Shown: one piece after another, positions 23,714 through 32,642 of the stretch
How the letters are laid out: every line of letters begins with the position of its first letter
Position numbering within the stretch: position 1 is the stretch's first letter
From: Helicobacter suis
GTDB taxonomy: Bacteria > Campylobacterota > Campylobacteria > Campylobacterales > Helicobacteraceae
Length of the DNA stretch: 64,000 bases
NCBI RefSeq assembly: GCF_902196135.1
Contig: NZ_CABIKE010000007.1
Location: 17,435 to 81,434 of the forward strand
Direction of reading: 5' to 3'
The notes under the pieces: generated by a model
Database searches by the model: none
Told to the model about the DNA's origin: nothing
The model's input: only the letters and a program-made list of their open reading frames with translations
Made by a program: the position numbers and the translations under genes

Positions 23714-24628
23714 ATGGCAGAAAACTTAGGATGTGGATTGGTTGTTAGCGTGCCTGCCACGAGTGCTAACTTGGGTCCGGGCTTTGATTGTTTAGGTTTG
23801 AGTTTGGATTTAAGAAACCGCTTTTCTGTATTGCCCTCTATCTATACAAGCATTAAAATACAAGGCGAGGGCGAGGGATTTTCTAAATTTTTGGTTGATA
23901 ATATTTTCGTGAAACTTTTTAAAGAAGCCCTAAAAAAACAAGGAATCCAAGAAAACTTTGAATTTTCTTTTTATAATTCTATCCCCATTTCCAGAGGTCT
24001 TGGGAGCAGTTCAGCTATTATTGTGGGGGCTATGAGCGCTGTTAGTCATTATTTGCATGGGAGTTTGCATAGGGAGGAAATTTTAGACGCTAGCCTTGTG
24101 CATGAATCCCATCCAGATAATGTAACTCCCGCTGTATTTGGGGGTTTTAATGTCGCTGTTGTGGAAAGAACCTCTAATAAATTAAAAGCCCACCACCTCC
24201 GCACAGCTGTCCCTAATTATCTTAAAGCCGTTGTTGTGATCCCTGCTCATTCTATTTCTACTAAATTTGCCCGCCAAGCTTTGCCAAAACGCTACAGTAA
24301 CATTGATGTGGTTTATAATTTATCCCGATCAAGTCTAATGGGAATGATTTTCATGCAAGAAAAATGGGAACTTTTGCGTTTAGCCTCTAAGGATAGATTG
24401 CATCAAGATAAACGCATGAAACTCTATCCGGTGCTTTATGGGGTGCAAAAGTTAGCTTTAGAAAATGGCGCGCTCATGAGTACGCTTTCAGGGAGTGGAT
24501 CGTCTTTTTTTAACATGTGCTATACAGAAGATGCAGCCAAGTTACAAACAAAGCTACAAAAAAAGTATGGTAATTTTAGGGTTGTGGTTTTAGACTTTGA
24601 TAATCAAGGAGTACAGGTTGAAGAGTGA
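23714..24628 (+). CDS. thrB: Homoserine kinase
   Basis: GHMP kinase that phosphorylates homoserine in threonine synthesis. VPATSANLGPGFDCLGLSL at the N-terminus, the ATP-binding IPISRGLGSSSAIIVGA, and MSTLSGSGSSFFN near the C-terminus are the three GHMP motifs. 304 aa is standard. The ATG used overlaps a TATAAT, so a TTG nine or ten codons downstream, after TTAGGATG, is a possible alternative start. Confidence 0.95.
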   Translation: MAENLGCGLVVSVPATSANLGPGFDCLGLSLDLRNRFSVLPSIYTSIKIQGEGEGFSKFLVDNIFVKLFKEALKKQGIQENFEFSFYNSIPISRGLGSSSAIIVGAMSAVSHYLHGSLHREEILDASLVHESHPDNVTPAVFGGFNVAVVERTSNKLKAHHLRTAVPNYLKAVVVIPAHSISTKFARQALPKRYSNIDVVYNLSRSSLMGMIFMQEKWELLRLASKDRLHQDKRMKLYPVLYGVQKLALENGALMSTLSGSGSSFFNMCYTEDAAKLQTKLQKKYGNFRVVVLDFDNQGVQVEE

Positions 24629-24881
24629 TGGCTTTTTTTCTAAGAATGCGGTACGCATGTGTGTGTGCTGTCGGGGCTCTTTTGCACAGGATAAACTCCT
24701 GCGCTTTAGCGTGCAAGAGGGGCGCATTGTGCCCTTTGCAGGGAGAGGCCGTAGTTTTTATGTGTGCCATGCATGTTTAAATGATAAAAATATACTCAAA
24801 CAGGTATTAAGAGCCAAAAATATCCCTAGGGATAAAAAATATGTGCAAGCATGGCTAGAGGAGATCAGGACATATGAGTGA
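24618..24881 (+). CDS. ylxR: YlxR-family RNA-binding protein
   Basis: 87 aa. RMCVCCRGSF, LLRFSVQEGRIV and GRGRSFYVCHACL give the four cysteines and GRG motif of YlxR, usually encoded between nusA and infB; the family binds RNA and modulates other processes. The TTG at 24618 is chosen because AAGGAG (24606-24611) lies 6 bases upstream. It overlaps the thrB end by 11 bases and the infB start by 8, so the three are translationally linked. Confidence 0.85.
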   Translation: MKSDGFFSKNAVRMCVCCRGSFAQDKLLRFSVQEGRIVPFAGRGRSFYVCHACLNDKNILKQVLRAKNIPRDKKYVQAWLEEIRTYE

Positions 24882-27495
24882 AATTACCTTAAAAGAATTT
24901 GCCTTAGAATTGGGCAGAACAGATACAAAAGCGGTGATTGAAGAGGCCAAACAAATGGGTTTAAACCTCAAGGCTAATTCTAAGCTAGATACAGAGATGG
25001 CAGGTAAACTTTATGATTTTATTATCAATAAAAACGCCCCTCGTGTATCCAAAGCCCCCACAAAGCAAGAAGAAAGCGCGGATCAAAAGCCCAAAGCTAA
25101 AACTAAGACCAAAGAGATAAAAGAACAGCCTTCTAAAGTCTCTCCTACTAAACCTACTCCTGCTGCCCCTGTTAAAAAGCGCAGTATTGAAGTTGTTAGT
25201 GTAGAAGAAAAGGAAAAAAACCCCCCTCAAGCTGCTAAGAGTACTCCAAGTAAGATTAACCCCACCCAAACTAAAGACACACCCATTAAAAAAACACCCT
25301 CTCCCTCTACTCCCACAACCAACCCTCTTTTAGGGCGTACCCGTGGTATCCGCATTGTTAAGCGCACCGATCAAGAGGAAGCAGCCCTCGCCCAAGAAGC
25401 CCTAAAAGCTACAACAAATGCAATTAAGCCTAAAGAGGAGCGCAAACCTAAGAAATCTACTAAACCCCCTAAAAATGTGGCTAAACCGGGGAGCAAACGG
25501 GGGGCACAAAAACTTGATTTTGCGCAGGATCGAAGTTTTCACGATCTCTATGAGGAAGAACAAGATGAGGTACTGCTATTTGATCTCCATGTTAAAGATG
25601 AGGAGGAGATTGAGGAGAGCGCTCCTAAACCTTTAAGCGATCGGGTTAAAATCCAACGCAAAAACCCTTGGATGAGTGAGGGGGGAATCCGCCGTTCAGC
25701 TAAGAAAAGACGAGTCTATCGCCCAGAAAATACCCCTAAAAGCGTGCAAAATAGCATCGTTGTGTCTGAGGAAGTGCGGGTGTATGAATTTGCTGAAAGC
25801 GCTAACCTCAACCTAGCTGATGTGATTAAAACCCTATTTAATCTAGGCATGATGGTTACTAAAAATGACTTTTTAGATCGCGATGCTATTGAAATTTTAG
25901 CCGAAGAATTTGGGCTAGAGGTAGCTATAGAGAGTGCGCAGGTTTTTACAGAAGAAGAGCAAACAGAGCAGGAGCAAGATTTAGCAGAGCGCGCCCCTGT
26001 AGTAACGATTATGGGGCATGTTGATCATGGCAAAACCTCTTTACTGGATAAAATCCGTAACCAAAGAGTAGCCGGAAGTGAAGCCGGAGGAATTACTCAG
26101 CACATTGGAGCTTACATGGTTACTAAGGGGGATAAGAAAATTGCCTTTATTGATACCCCCGGACACGAGGCTTTTAGTGCAATGCGCAAACGAGGGGCAC
26201 AGGTTACTGACATCGCTATTATTGTGATTGCCGCAGACGATGGGGTTAAACCTCAAACCATAGAGGCCTTTAAACAGGCCAAAGAGGCGGGGGTGCAAAT
26301 TATCGTAGCGATGAATAAAATAGATAAAGAAAACGCCAATGTAGATAAACTCAAGGCTGCGTGTGCGGAGTTAGGTTTTAATCCAAGAGATTGGGGCGGG
26401 GAGTATGAATTTATCCCTATCTCAGCTAAAACAGGAGAGGGGATAGACACGCTTTTAGAAACCATTTTGATTCAAGCAGAGATCATGGAGCTTAAAGCCG
26501 CGCCTAGTGCTAGTGCGCGGGCTGTGGTGCTTGAGGGGAGCGTGGAGAAAGGGCGCGGAGCGGTGGCTACTGTGATTGTGCAAAATGGAACGCTGAAAGT
26601 AGGCGATGCGGTGGTGGCCGATGTGGCCTTTGGCAAAGTGCGCACGATGACAGATGATCTAGGGCAAAATCTTAAAGCCCTTTTACCCTCTGAAATGGCG
26701 GTTATCACCGGGCTTAGCGAAGTGCCGGCTGCTGGATCGGTTTTAATGGCGGTGGATAGTGAAAACACGGCTCGATCTTTAGCCAACAAAAAAGCAACCT
26801 ATCTACGCCAAAAAGCCCTTAGTAAGAGTACTAAAGTACACCTAGATGAGTTAGCGATGATGGTGGCTAATAAAGAGTTACAAAATATCCCTGTGGTGCT
26901 TAAAGCCGATACACAGGGTAGTTTAGAGGCGATCAAACAAAGTCTACTAGCCCTTAATAATGAGGAGGTGGGTATTCAGATTTTAAGCGCGGGCGTGGGA
27001 GGGATTAGCGAAAATGATCTCAGTTTAATAGCCAATAACGAACATGCCCTCGTGCTAGGTTTTAATATCCGCCCAACGGGCAATGTCCGCACTAAAGCTA
27101 AGGAGTTACGCGTAGAGATTAAAACCTATAGCGTGATTTATAGCCTACTAGATGATATGAAAGCACTTGTAAGCGGGCTTATGAGTCCGGTAATTGAGGA
27201 GGAGGATACAGGCCAAGCACAAGTACGCGAAACTTTTGTGATTCCTAAAGTGGGCACGGTGGCTGGGTGTATGGTCGTTGATGGGGTGATTAATAAGGGG
27301 ATTAAAGTGCGTTTAATCCGCGAGGGCGTGGTGGTGCATGTGGGCAAAATTATCTCGCTTAAGCGTTTTAAAGACGATGCGCAGGAAGTAAGTAAGGGTT
27401 ATGAGTGTGGGATTATGCTCGAGCACTTTAACGATGTGCAAGTAGGCGATGTTTTTGAAAGCTTTAGAGAAATTAAAAAGACAAGGGCGCTGTAA
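24874..27495 (+). CDS. infB: Translation initiation factor IF-2
   Basis: GTPase that brings fMet-tRNA to the 30S subunit. A short IF2_N segment at residues 1-50 is followed by a Lys/Pro/Thr-rich linker to about 265, a second IF2_N-like segment, then the G domain with [12 protein letters not shown] (G1), [11 protein letters not shown] (G3) and NKIDKENA (G4), and the C-terminal initiator tRNA-binding domain. 873 aa. Starts inside ylxR and ends in a TAATG overlap with rbfA. Confidence 0.97.
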   Translation: MSEITLKEFALELGRTDTKAVIEEAKQMGLNLKANSKLDTEMAGKLYDFIINKNAPRVSKAPTKQEESADQKPKAKTKTKEIKEQPSKVSPTKPTPAAPVKKRSIEVVSVEEKEKNPPQAAKSTPSKINPTQTKDTPIKKTPSPSTPTTNPLLGRTRGIRIVKRTDQEEAALAQEALKATTNAIKPKEERKPKKSTKPPKNVAKPGSKRGAQKLDFAQDRSFHDLYEEEQDEVLLFDLHVKDEEEIEESAPKPLSDRVKIQRKNPWMSEGGIRRSAKKRRVYRPENTPKSVQNSIVVSEEVRVYEFAESANLNLADVIKTLFNLGMMVTKNDFLDRDAIEILAEEFGLEVAIESAQVFTEEEQTEQEQDLAERAPVVTIMGHVDHGKTSLLDKIRNQRVAGSEAGGITQHIGAYMVTKGDKKIAFIDTPGHEAFSAMRKRGAQVTDIAIIVIAADDGVKPQTIEAFKQAKEAGVQIIVAMNKIDKENANVDKLKAACAELGFNPRDWGGEYEFIPISAKTGEGIDTLLETILIQAEIMELKAAPSASARAVVLEGSVEKGRGAVATVIVQNGTLKVGDAVVADVAFGKVRTMTDDLGQNLKALLPSEMAVITGLSEVPAAGSVLMAVDSENTARSLANKKATYLRQKALSKSTKVHLDELAMMVANKELQNIPVVLKADTQGSLEAIKQSLLALNNEEVGIQILSAGVGGISENDLSLIANNEHALVLGFNIRPTGNVRTKAKELRVEIKTYSVIYSLLDDMKALVSGLMSPVIEEEDTGQAQVRETFVIPKVGTVAGCMVVDGVINKGIKVRLIREGVVVHVGKIISLKRFKDDAQEVSKGYECGIMLEHFNDVQVGDVFESFREIKKTRAL

Positions 27496-27851
27496 TGAGT
27501 GTACATGCAAAAAGATTAGATGCAAGATTACTTGAATACCTGCAGGAGGCCTTAGGTACTCTAGATAATCCAGAATTAAGTAACCTCACCCTCACAGCGG
27601 TACACTGCTCTAGGGGCAAATACCACGCTGTGATTTATGTAGATGGCTCGTTTATAGATACAAAGCAAAGGGGCGTATTACTCAAGGCGCTTAAAAAAGC
27701 GACACCAATACTTCGCGCCCATGTTTTACAGGTGAGTGGGTGGTTTAAATGCCCGCAATTAGCCTTTGAATTTGACACCCAGTTAGAACAAGCACAAAGA
27801 CTAGACGATCTTTTTGCCCGCATAGGTTCACAATGGACAACACAGAACTAG
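27495..27851 (+). CDS. rbfA: Ribosome-binding factor A
   Basis: KH-type factor for late 30S maturation. 118 aa, with ALGTLDNPELSNLTLTAVHCSRG near residues 18-40 and LKKATPILRAHVLQ matching the RbfA pattern. It overlaps infB by one base and rimP by 19 bases, keeping the usual infB-rbfA-rimP module. Confidence 0.93.
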   Translation: MSVHAKRLDARLLEYLQEALGTLDNPELSNLTLTAVHCSRGKYHAVIYVDGSFIDTKQRGVLLKALKKATPILRAHVLQVSGWFKCPQLAFEFDTQLEQAQRLDDLFARIGSQWTTQN

Positions 27852-28288
27852 AAAATCTCTTAGAGACAACGCTTAAGGGTATGGGTTGTGCGCTCTATGA
27901 TGTGGCTTTTTTAAAGGAGAATAAAAGAGATATTTTGCGTATCAGCATTAAGGCGCTAGAAGGCCCTACAAGTTTAGACATCTGTGAGGAGGCGAGTTTG
28001 CTCATCTCTCCTCTTTTAGATGTGCACGCCCCCTTTAAAAATGCCTATACGCTAGAGGTTAGTTCTATAGGATTAGAGCGCAGTTTGAGTAAACTCAAGC
28101 ATTTTAAACTCTCCATTGGGGATTTAGTGGAGTGTAAAACTATAGAAAATACCCGCTTAAAAGGTGTGATACAGGCTGTAAACGGCTCTAGTATTTTATT
28201 GCAGTGTGCAGAAGGGCTAGAAGATCTGCCCTTTGAAAACATTAAGAAAGCCAAAACGATCTTTGAATTTAATACAGCAAAACCTTAA
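27833..28288 (+). CDS. rimP: Ribosome maturation factor RimP
   Basis: 30S maturation factor. 151 aa with the N-terminal fold GCALYDVAFLKENKRDILRI, the family core YTLEVSSIGLERSL (usual EVSSPGLDRPL) and a C-terminal SH3-like domain. Last gene of the long plus-strand run; its stop lies 3 bases from that of the convergent tautomerase gene. Confidence 0.93.
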   Translation: MDNTELENLLETTLKGMGCALYDVAFLKENKRDILRISIKALEGPTSLDICEEASLLISPLLDVHAPFKNAYTLEVSSIGLERSLSKLKHFKLSIGDLVECKTIENTRLKGVIQAVNGSSILLQCAEGLEDLPFENIKKAKTIFEFNTAKP

Positions 28289-28291
28289 GAT

Positions 28292-28489
28292 TTACTTAAG
28301 CTCTGTAACGCTTTGGCCTCCAATGCCCCAGTCATCTGTATCAACCTCCTCAATAATCACCACGGTTCTTGCTCTCTTTTTACCAAGTACATTAACTAAC
28401 AAATCCGTATACCCTTCAATTAAAGCTTTTTTATTCTCTACACTCAGAGGGGTAGACTCGCGTGTAAGCTTAATATTGACAAGAGGCAT
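28292..28489 (-). CDS. 4-oxalocrotonate tautomerase family protein, copy 1
   Basis: 65 aa. Starts MPLVNIKLT, so proline becomes residue 1 after methionine removal and serves as the catalytic base. A conserved arginine in KKRARTVVIIEEVD and aromatic WGIGG complete the usual site. The physiological substrate in Helicobacter is unknown. AAGGAGCGAGC precedes the ATG. About 60% of positions match the next gene, so the pair is a tandem duplication. The C-terminus is shorter than that of its partner by three residues. Confidence 0.85.
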   Translation of the reverse strand: MPLVNIKLTRESTPLSVENKKALIEGYTDLLVNVLGKKRARTVVIIEEVDTDDWGIGGQSVTELK

Positions 28490-28579
28490 GCTCGCTCCTT
28501 AAAAATGATATGAAGATTCTAACACAGAAAACCCACTAAAAAAGCCAAAAATTTTTACATTAAACATAATCAGGAAGTC

Positions 28580-28786
28580 TTAAGATTTTTTCCTAACCTC
28601 TGTAATGCTTTCGCCTCCAAAACCATAACTATCTGGATCGATCTCTTCAACAATCACAAAAGTTCTTGCCTTTGGTTTTCCAAGAATATTAACCAACAAA
28701 TCCGTAGCCCCTTCAATTAAAGCCTTTTTTTCCTTAGCATTAAGAGGAGTGGCTTCTTTAGCAACTTTAATATTAACAAGAGGCAT
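28580..28786 (-). CDS. 4-oxalocrotonate tautomerase family protein, copy 2
   Basis: 68 aa, the length of the H. pylori DmpI-type enzyme. N-terminal MPLVNIKVA gives Pro1; arginines lie in KPKARTFVIVEE; the aromatic place in the GxGG motif is SYGFGG instead of DWGIGG in the neighbour. AAGGAGTAAAC precedes the ATG. It is upstream of copy 1 in the same direction, with a 90-base gap, so the two may be cotranscribed. The active-site Trp/Tyr difference suggests different substrates. Confidence 0.85.
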   Translation of the reverse strand: MPLVNIKVAKEATPLNAKEKKALIEGATDLLVNILGKPKARTFVIVEEIDPDSYGFGGESITEVRKKS

Positions 28787-29018
28787 GTTTACTCCTTAAA
28801 TGATGTGTAGGGATTTATACTAGCATAGAAATTTCTACATTAACTAAACTCAGTTAAAACAGATTTTACAAAAGAGATTAAAAGAAACGCGCGTTTAGAG
28901 TTCGCTGTATTTTCAGTGATAAACCTCTTAGCAATGTTTTAAAATTTTTAACCACACTCTCATTTAAGTGGAGTTAAACACCTTTTAAATAAAGGTTAAA
29001 CACCCCTTAAATTTAAGT

Positions 29019-30140
29019 TTATTGATCTATTACCCGCGTATAACTCTCTAATTTTTCCTCCCATAGCTCTTTAACTTTTTCTATCCGTTGTTTTTCTAAG
29101 GCTTTGATAAAGTGTTTTATCAGATCAAAGGCGATTGTGCCATTTTTGCTGATAGGTAGGGGGCAAATTTCTTCTTTTAAGGCTCTTTGCGATCGCTTGT
29201 GGGCATAAGAATAACCATAACACAGACTTAAGCGGTTTAAGGCTGTTACAAAATACAGCGCAATATAGCGGTTAAAAGGATTAAACTTAGGGCGCAAAAT
29301 TTCTACATGATCGCTGGCACTAAAATTTTTGGCTTGATAAAAGCAAGTGCCCAGCACGGCACTATCAATGGTTAAACAATTTCCTTTTTCTGTCCAAAAG
29401 TTATAATATCCTGCAATGCCATTATTGGTAGCTTGGGTAGTTATATAGGGATAGTCGCCTTTTCCATATTTTTCTAATTGTAATTTGGGAGTAGTTTTAC
29501 TCCCGCTAATTTCAAACAACTCCCCTACCCTAAACTCCCTCCACTCTAAGCGCTTAGAAGTAAGATTATTCCCATCTTCTTCTTCTTTTGTTAAAGTGGT
29601 GTTTTCTAATCCGGTTACTTTGAGATACGCCTGGATTTCTCTCAGGCGCTCCGCCTGGATTTCTCTAATAAAGACTTCCATAGCTTTAAAGGCAATCTCT
29701 CCGGTTGGGAGGTGGGGTAACATGACTTCAAGGTGTTTAATTTTACTCCATGTTGCCATATTGCCAAAAGAAAATATCCGCTTAAGGTGTTTCATAATCC
29801 CTACAAAAAACAAGCCCAATTCTCTTGTTAGTACTCCTCTGAGAAAATGTAAACACATAACCCTCGCATGAGTAACCATCTTATACTCACAACTCCGATA
29901 AAATACATTCCCAAACATATCGCAAGTCAGCGTGTTTTTGGGTAGAATTTTGGCCTTGATATTTGTTTTACCAATAACCCCATAATTTTCAACTCCTGCA
30001 CTAACAACAAAATGTCCTTCGTTGTTCAAGTGTCTTTTCTGTATATCAAAATCTCCATTCTCCGGCTCAAACAAATCCCCCACTCTCACCTTTTTCCAAT
30101 TAAGAGCCTGTAATGCCTCCCAACTGCTTAAAATACCCAT
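29019..30140 (-). CDS. hsdS: Orphan type I/BcgI-like restriction specificity subunit (HsdS)
   Basis: 373 aa with two target-recognition halves. Each opens similarly: WKKVRVGDLFE near residue 15 and WREFRVGELFEISG near 200, and each ends with a helix (EIAFKAMEVFIREIQAERL; TIAFDLIKHFIKALEKQRI) of the type that spaces the two DNA-reading domains. Such subunits direct methylation or cleavage to a bipartite site. No hsdM, hsdR or fused modification-restriction partner lies within the window, so it is an orphan or works with a distant partner. The spacer contains a duplicated 15-nt segment (29628-29666). It is transcribed away from yceI. Confidence 0.85.
   Translation of the reverse strand: MGILSSWEALQALNWKKVRVGDLFEPENGDFDIQKRHLNNEGHFVVSAGVENYGVIGKTNIKAKILPKNTLTCDMFGNVFYRSCEYKMVTHARVMCLHFLRGVLTRELGLFFVGIMKHLKRIFSFGNMATWSKIKHLEVMLPHLPTGEIAFKAMEVFIREIQAERLREIQAYLKVTGLENTTLTKEEEDGNNLTSKRLEWREFRVGELFEISGSKTTPKLQLEKYGKGDYPYITTQATNNGIAGYYNFWTEKGNCLTIDSAVLGTCFYQAKNFSASDHVEILRPKFNPFNRYIALYFVTALNRLSLCYGYSYAHKRSQRALKEEICPLPISKNGTIAFDLIKHFIKALEKQRIEKVKELWEEKLESYTRVIDQ
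29628..29666 (-). repeat. 24-nt period repeat in the HsdS spacer
   Basis: The 15-nt string AGAGAAATCCAGGCG (coding strand) occurs twice at a 24-nt interval (29652-29666 and 29628-29642), encoding REIQAERL then REIQAYLK. Eight residues equal about two helical turns, so a change in copy number would change the distance between the two recognition domains without breaking the frame. Confidence 0.75.
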
Positions 30141-30296
30141 GCTTACCCTTGTGTTTTAGAAAATATTAAAGACGCTCCACATTTTAACACCACTTGCTTA
30201 GACGTGATAAGAATACAGATACGCTGATTACAATTTTAGCCAACATTCAAGCTTGTTTACTTATCATTCCCCCTTAACTCTAAGAAAAGGATTTGC

Positions 30297-30848
30297 ATGC
30301 GTTTTTCATTAATTAGTCTTGTTTTAGCCGGATTTTTAAGTGCCGCAACTTATAGCGTAGATGTGAGCCATTCTAATGCTGGGTTTGAGGTTAGGCATAT
30401 GTTGGTGGCTAAAGTAGAGGGGAATTTTTCAAATTTTAGCGGGAAAGCAGAAATTGAAAAAGGCAAACTCAAGGCTTTAGAGGGGGTGGTGCAGATTAAA
30501 AGCATTTCTACAAAAGATAATGACCGGGATACCCGTTTACGATCATCTGATTTTTTTGATGCTACCCGTTTCCCACAAGGCACTTTAAAGGCGATTTCTA
30601 TCCAGCAAAAAAGCGGGGGTATTTTACAGATACAGGCTAAGCTTAAATTAAAAGATGTAGAAAAAACCATCACTTTAAAGGGTAAAATTGTTGGGCCCGG
30701 TAAAAATCTGATGGATTCTAAAGAAATTTACGGGTTAGAGTTACAGGGGAGTATTAATAGAAAAGATTTTGGGATTGGAAAAGATATAGCAGAAAGCATG
30801 GTAGGTAATGAGATTTTACTACGCATTAATTTAGAAGTGGAGTTATAG
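30297..30848 (+). CDS. Secreted YceI-family lipocalin-like protein
   Basis: 183 aa with signal peptide MRFSLISLVLAGFLSAAT. YSVDVSHSNAGFEVRHM opens the YceI domain, followed by NDRDTRLRSSDFFDATRFPQ, the family signature. YceI proteins form a barrel that binds long isoprenoid or fatty amide ligands; the H. pylori homologue (HP1286, as I recall) is secreted. Periplasmic or secreted location is inferred. Good AAGGA ribosome binding site; single gene with the methyltransferase 40 bases downstream. Confidence 0.9.
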   Translation: MRFSLISLVLAGFLSAATYSVDVSHSNAGFEVRHMLVAKVEGNFSNFSGKAEIEKGKLKALEGVVQIKSISTKDNDRDTRLRSSDFFDATRFPQGTLKAISIQQKSGGILQIQAKLKLKDVEKTITLKGKIVGPGKNLMDSKEIYGLELQGSINRKDFGIGKDIAESMVGNEILLRINLEVEL

Positions 30849-30888
30849 CCCTCCACAAAGCTACAATTGCCTATTTTGAGGAGAGTTT

Positions 30889-31959
30889 TTGCAAATTAAC
30901 ACCATTTTACAGGGTAATTGTTTAGATATTTTAAAAGATTTGCCAAGCCAGAGTGTAGATTTTATTTTTGCAGACCCGCCCTATTTTATGCAAACACAGG
31001 GCGAGCTTTTGCGTGTAGGTGGGGCTAGATTTGAAGGAGTGCAAGAGGATTGGGATCAATTTAAGAACTTTGCCCATTATGATGATTTTTCTTATCTCTG
31101 GCTTACTCAATGCCAACGGCTCTTAAAAAATAGGGGAAGTATTTGTGTGATTGGATCGTTTCAAAATATCTACCGCTTGGGCTATTTAATGCAAAATTTA
31201 GGCTTTTGGATCATTAATGACATCATTTGGCATAAAACTAACCCCGTGCCTAATTTTACAGGAAGCAGGCTTTGTAATGCCCATGAAATTATTTTATGGT
31301 GTGCTAAAGATAAAAAAGCCTCTTTTACCTTTAATTATAAAACTTTAAAGTCTTTAAACCAGAATAAGCAAGAAAAATCGGTGTGGGCTATTCCAATATG
31401 TACAGGGAGTGAACGGCTGAAAAACCAAGAGGGCAATAAATTACACCCCACCCAAAAACCTGAAAAACTCTTAGAAAAACTCATTTTAATGGCAACAAAA
31501 CCCCATGATCTCATCTTAGATCCCTTTTTTGGCACGGGAACTACAGGGGCTATGGCTAAAAAGTTAGGCCGTTCTTTTTTAGGCATTGAAAAAAATGAAA
31601 TTTATATTAAAGCCGCACAAAAAAGAATAGAAAAGATAACGATTAGTCAAGATGCAATGGCTTATTTAGAATTAGAGAAAAAGCCCCCTAAGGTGTCTAT
31701 GAAAGTCTTAATAGATACAGGGCATTTAACAATTGGGGATAAGTTATATTCTCCAGACTACCAAGAAAAATGCCAAGTTTTAGCAAATGGGAAAGTTTGT
31801 GATGCAAGTGGACAGGTGTTATCTATTCATAAAATGAGCGCTAAGATTTTAAACAAGATTAATCATAACGGCTGGGATTATTTTTATATCAAAGATGGCA
31901 TGCAATTTATCCCTTTAAACCAGTTGCGCTATTGTTATCACAAAATAGATGCAAGATAA
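30889..31959 (+). CDS. Beta-class N6-adenine DNA methyltransferase, HinfI/CcrM-like (probable GANTC)
   Basis: 356 aa. Motif IV DPPYFM comes early (residues 24-29) and motif I DPFFGTGTTGAMA late (about 206-218), the beta-class order. LHPTQKPEKLLEKLI is the typical motif before it. The C-terminal 90 residues (GDKLYSPDYQ...LNKINHNGWDYFYI) match the extra domain of CcrM and M.HinfI. H. pylori M.HpyAIV, which methylates GANTC, has the same build as I recall, so that target is inferred. TTG is the start, 4 bases after GAGGAGAG. The next frame overlaps its end and is broken. Confidence 0.88.
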   Translation: MQINTILQGNCLDILKDLPSQSVDFIFADPPYFMQTQGELLRVGGARFEGVQEDWDQFKNFAHYDDFSYLWLTQCQRLLKNRGSICVIGSFQNIYRLGYLMQNLGFWIINDIIWHKTNPVPNFTGSRLCNAHEIILWCAKDKKASFTFNYKTLKSLNQNKQEKSVWAIPICTGSERLKNQEGNKLHPTQKPEKLLEKLILMATKPHDLILDPFFGTGTTGAMAKKLGRSFLGIEKNEIYIKAAQKRIEKITISQDAMAYLELEKKPPKVSMKVLIDTGHLTIGDKLYSPDYQEKCQVLANGKVCDASGQVLSIHKMSAKILNKINHNGWDYFYIKDGMQFIPLNQLRYCYHKIDAR

Positions 31960-32402
31960 AATCCAAAGCTTGATTTATTCTAGTGTTTTAGAAATCCTAC
32001 ATAACGCCCATTTAAAAATACCTAAACTGCAATATATAAAAATAAAATCCATTTTATCCCGACAAAATATCGTGTTCTAGGTGGGCTTTTGCAGAGCATG
32101 AATATCCAGTTTGGAAATTTCATATTTATCAAGGATTAATGATAAACTAATTGATTCTTACATCACAGAGTGAGGAAAGTATGCCAATCTTAAAAATGCT
32201 TTTGATAACCTGTGTGTACAAATCTTTAAAAATAGCAAAGAAGCTAGCGATTTTATCTATCTTACCCACGATATTGATTTGCTTTTTAGAGAAAAGAGAA
32301 AGATTTTTATCCACAAGTTACACAGATTTAGAGGATTATTTATCTTATTTTTGCGATGATCCTAGAAATCTTAAGATTTTGATAAGCTATTTCAAACATT
32401 AA
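31949..32402 (+). pseudogene. Decayed gene downstream of the methyltransferase, probably its restriction endonuclease
   Basis: An ATG at 31949 overlaps the methyltransferase end, as paired restriction genes often do. The frame stops after 43 codons (32080). Protein-like sequence then continues in the next frame (RWAFAEHEYPVWKFHIYQG, from 32076), returns to the first frame at about 32141 (DKLIDSYITE), meets an in-frame TGA where Trp is expected, runs on as GKYANLKNAFDNLCVQIF and FIYLTHDIDLLFREKRK, and shifts again to end YTDLEDYLSYFCDDPRNLK. Two or three frameshifts and one nonsense change explain this. The restriction role is inferred only from position. Confidence 0.65.
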
Positions 32403-32508
32403 CCCTTTCCTCCCCAAACCCTCAGTTTTAACCTAAAAAACAAGTCTATAAAGTTATTTTTTAGAAAACGCGCACCAATGGGATTTTTTTAACGATCATA
32501 TGGATTTT

Positions 32509-32607
32509 AAGATAACATTAAGATAACATTAAGATAACATTAAGATAACATTAAGATAACATTAAGATAACATTAAGATAACATTAAGATAACATTAAGA
32601 TAACATT
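32509..32607 (+). repeat. Nine-copy 11-bp tandem repeat upstream of an outer membrane gene
   Basis: AAGATAACATT repeated nine times without a mismatch, ending 35 bases before the ATG at 32643. No reading frame crosses it. The 240-base gap otherwise holds an A/T-rich lead-in and a ribosome binding site AAAGGAGCT. Changes in copy number would move the upstream DNA by one helical turn per unit relative to the promoter. Confidence 0.95.
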
Positions 32608-32642
32608 AAGCAAAATACTATTCTTACTTATAAAGGAGCTCC

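Noticed and set aside
24985..25269. Minus-strand frame opposite the infB linker
   Set aside because: Low-complexity antisense of the Lys/Pro-rich IF-2 linker; no ribosome binding site or family resemblance.
32151..32402. An 83-aa gene
   Set aside because: Its first half is a different frame from the protein-like sequence there; only the last 27 residues fit. Better explained as part of the frameshifted gene from 31949.
32509..32607. Possible CRISPR array
   Set aside because: Units are 11 bases, head to tail, with no spacers and no cas genes nearby.
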